Assembly (NCBI RefSeq): GCF_028609845.1
Contig: NZ_CP063191.1
Span: 186,001 to 250,000, forward strand
Direction: 5' to 3'
From: Corynebacterium heidelbergense
GTDB taxonomy: Bacteria > Actinomycetota > Actinomycetes > Mycobacteriales > Mycobacteriaceae
Length of the DNA: 64,000 nucleotides
The position numbers and the translations under genes are program-made. The notes beneath the pieces are model-generated. The model worked only from the letters and a program-made list of their open reading frames with translations, did no database searches and had not been told where the DNA came from. Below are positions 62,375 to 64,000 of this stretch, piece by piece. Position 1 is the first letter of the stretch; every line of letters begins with the position of its first letter.

Positions 62375-63496
62375 CTAGAGCACCGGCCCCTCTGGCCCCT
62401 CCGGCCCATCGTCAAGCCCATCGCTGATCCTCCCCATGAGGTAGGCGTTGGGCTTGATGTGTATCTCCGCCTGCCGGGAGTTGCCCTGCCCCCAGACGAC
62501 GTTGGTGAAGGTCTCCACCTCGCCCATGTGCATGAGGTGCAGGCGCGGCGAGACCGCGCCCGGCTGCGTGGTGTACAACTCTGCGGCCAGGGAGGCCATG
62601 AGCCCGATGGAGTTCATCAGATCGCTGCCGTTCGTCACCTCCCGGGCGATGGTGACGTGCCGGAAAGGCATGGCGAAGATCAGCCCATTAGAGCGGTCCA
62701 CATGCGGCGCATTGCGTTCGAATAGTTCCTCGAGGAACAGCGGCGCGGAGCCGATGAAGAAGTTAGTCCCCTCCAGCAGCCAGCACTTTTCATCCGGGTT
62801 GTCCTTGTTGGGGGCGTATTCGCTGAAGGACATGTCCGAGTCCACGAGCTCCTGCCACAGGTTGCGATAGCCCATCCGGTACAGGTCCTCCACGGGCCCT
62901 CGGTCCTCCAGCGCGGGGGTGGTGAGGGATTGAATGGACTGTTCCGTATCCAGCACGAGGCGGATGAAAGCGTCCTCGCTGAAGGGCCGCAGGGGGGAAT
63001 CTTTCCCGAAATCCTCGTTGCCCTTTTGATCCATCGGCGCCAAACGGACCCGCATCGCGGCGTAGAACTCCGCATCCGGCAGCCGGGGGCTATCCATCGC
63101 GGCGACGAGATTGCCGACGAACTCATCGACGGTTTCCGGCATCTCCGCGTCGAAATCGTCGAGTTGGGCGAGCAGGCGCGGCAAATTGTCCAGTCCCATG
63201 GTCCGGGTTTGGTTCTCGGAGCGAGCGAATTTCACGCTGTAGTCCTCGAACTCCACGGCGAAACCGCGTTCCTCCAGGCTGCGCCGAAGCTGTTCCTCCA
63301 TTGCCATGGCTTGGCGCATGGTCAATTCGGTGAACACGGGGTGCGGATCGCCGAGATGGTCCGGCTCCGGCGGTGTTCCCGTTTCTTCATTGTGGACGCC
63401 AGGATGCGCGGGTTGGCTCTCCCCGCTGCGGTGGGAGGAGTTCTGCTCGGGGTTTCCGAACATCCGTTGCAGCCAGTTGCGCTTTCGTGGGGTCAT
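62375..63496 (-). CDS. Hypothetical protein between grpE and dnaJ
   Basis: 373 residues, soluble, Glu/Asp-rich. I use the ATG at 63496 (MTPRKRNWLQRMFGN); the frame continues to 63610 but would cover the dnaJ operator. The N-terminal basic stretch and a polar linker (~20-50, partly from a dispersed GGACGCC element) precede a helical domain (MRQAMAMEEQLRRSLEERGF). Later parts resemble a YbjN/T3SS-chaperone-like alpha/beta fold in general pattern only (EDYSVKFARSENQ; GNSRQAEIHIKPNAYLMGR). Function unknown. Leftward, splitting the chaperone operon. Confidence 0.7.
   Translation of the reverse strand: MTPRKRNWLQRMFGNPEQNSSHRSGESQPAHPGVHNEETGTPPEPDHLGDPHPVFTELTMRQAMAMEEQLRRSLEERGFAVEFEDYSVKFARSENQTRTMGLDNLPRLLAQLDDFDAEMPETVDEFVGNLVAAMDSPRLPDAEFYAAMRVRLAPMDQKGNEDFGKDSPLRPFSEDAFIRLVLDTEQSIQSLTTPALEDRGPVEDLYRMGYRNLWQELVDSDMSFSEYAPNKDNPDEKCWLLEGTNFFIGSAPLFLEELFERNAPHVDRSNGLIFAMPFRHVTIAREVTNGSDLMNSIGLMASLAAELYTTQPGAVSPRLHLMHMGEVETFTNVVWGQGNSRQAEIHIKPNAYLMGRISDGLDDGPEGPEGPVL
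63381..63410 (+). repeat. Dispersed GGACGCC element, copy 7 (linker of the grpE-dnaJ orphan)
   Basis: GTTTCTTCATTGTGGACGCC followed by AGGATGCGCG. The most diverged copy; antisense to the gene, in a polar linker. Confidence 0.4.
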
Positions 63497-63581
63497 GTCT
63501 TCCCAGCCTAGTGGGTGGCACTCGGGCCCCTGGCGGGAATAGGGGTGTGCTGGGCCGGTTGAGACAAATGGATTAGAAAAG

Positions 63582-63600
63582 TTAAGCGCGGTAGACTCAA
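63582..63600. promoter_or_regulatory. HAIR-like HspR operator upstream of dnaJ
   Basis: TTAAG-N9-CTCAA, one mismatch from the core TTGAG-N9-CTCAA. It implies that dnaJ has its own HspR-controlled promoter instead of reading through from grpE. It also lies in front of the leftward orphan. Confidence 0.65.
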
Positions 63601-63657
63601 CCACGGTCAACGGCGCAGATGAAGATCGAGAAAAGTAGATCGAGGAGTTAGCAACCT

Positions 63658-64000
63658 ATGGCACAAAAGGAGTGGGCCGAGAAGGACTACTACCGAGACC
63701 TTGGGGTGTCCTCCACGGCAGACGTCGACGAGATCAAGAAGGCGTACCGCAAGATCGCGCGGGAAGACCACCCGGATAAAAACCCGGGCGATGCCGCAGC
63801 CGAGGAGCGGTTCAAAAAGGCCTCGGAGGCCTACAGCGTGGTGGGCGATAAGGAGAAGCGCGCCGAATACGACGAGCTCAAGCGCCTCGTGGCCGCCGGC
63901 GGTGGCTTCGGCGGTTACGGCAACTTCGGGGCGGGCACCACCGCGCCGGGTTATGGCGGCTTCGGCTCCACCGGCTTCGGTGGGAGCGGGGCGGATTTCG
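63658..64000 (+). CDS. dnaJ: Chaperone protein DnaJ, N-terminal part (3' truncated by window)
   Basis: Hsp40 co-chaperone that stimulates DnaK ATPase. The visible 114 codons hold the J-domain ([20 protein letters not shown], then HPD in [11 protein letters not shown] near residue 38) and the start of the Gly/Phe-rich linker. The cysteine-rich zinc domain lies outside the window. GAGGAG ten bases before the ATG. Confidence 0.96.
   Translation, partial: MAQKEWAEKDYYRDLGVSSTADVDEIKKAYRKIAREDHPDKNPGDAAAEERFKKASEAYSVVGDKEKRAEYDELKRLVAAGGGFGGYGNFGAGTTAPGYGGFGSTGFGGSGADF

Overview
The window looks like chromosome of a Corynebacterium (mycolic-acid Actinobacteria). It is GC-rich. It carries an MmpL3-type trehalose-monomycolate exporter gene next to trmB and the GTP-dependent PEP carboxykinase gene, a PhoX-type phosphatase, a PorA-family DUF3068 protein, an alanine aminotransferase beside an Fe-S oxidoreductase, dcd/UDP-glucose dehydrogenase, and HAIR-type (HspR) operators at dnaK and dnaJ. 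A C50-carotenoid block (crtEb, glycosyltransferase, crtYe, crtYf) suggests a pigmented species. Several genes appear to be transcribed without a leader (GTG or ATG about 7-9 nt after a -10 box), as is common in this group. The species cannot be named from sequence alone.

Layout. 0-4.7 kb: end of an acyl-CoA carboxylase beta subunit, an unusually AT-rich acyl-CoA ligase, a secreted SGNH hydrolase and an MFS exporter. 4.8-11.7 kb: a mostly leftward block with phoX, a DUF3054 membrane protein, a YbhN-like flippase, mmpL3-like and trmB. 11.7-15.6 kb: two orphan proteins and pckG. 15.9-19.5 kb: acetolactate decarboxylase, a class I amidotransferase, a DJ-1/PfpI protein and an antitoxin/PIN toxin pair whose toxin frame is cut by a stop. 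19.7-25.6 kb: an orphan with SPAHP repeats, a YeeE-TusA fusion and the carotenoid block. 25.6-33.2 kb: fadB-fadA beta-oxidation operon, UspA/DUF3068 operon and a VanW protein.

33.3-43.5 kb is an accessory region lying against the 3' end of a tRNA-Gly gene. Its left half is a decayed defence patch: an AAA ATPase/DUF4143 pseudogene, a GIY-YIG nuclease pseudogene and an intact Abi_2 HEPN protein with a strongly folded leader. Its right half is a leftward module of unknown function: a transmembrane Ser/Thr kinase, a degenerate J-domain membrane protein, two related four-helix membrane proteins, a single-pass sensor-like protein and an FHA-like/winged-helix protein, with a separate lipoprotein alongside. 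I regard this module and the Abi_2 leader as the best candidates for something undescribed.

43.6-64 kb returns to core genes: tRNA-Gly, dcd, an osmoprotectant ABC transporter, UDP-glucose dehydrogenase, a 955-residue orphan, alaT, an Fe-S oxidoreductase with a long Ala/Pro/Gly tail, an esterase, and dnaK-grpE separated from dnaJ by a leftward orphan gene. A short dispersed element (core GGACGCC after a T/C-rich run) occurs seven times across the window, six of them inside or at the ends of genes, where it adds linker or tail residues.
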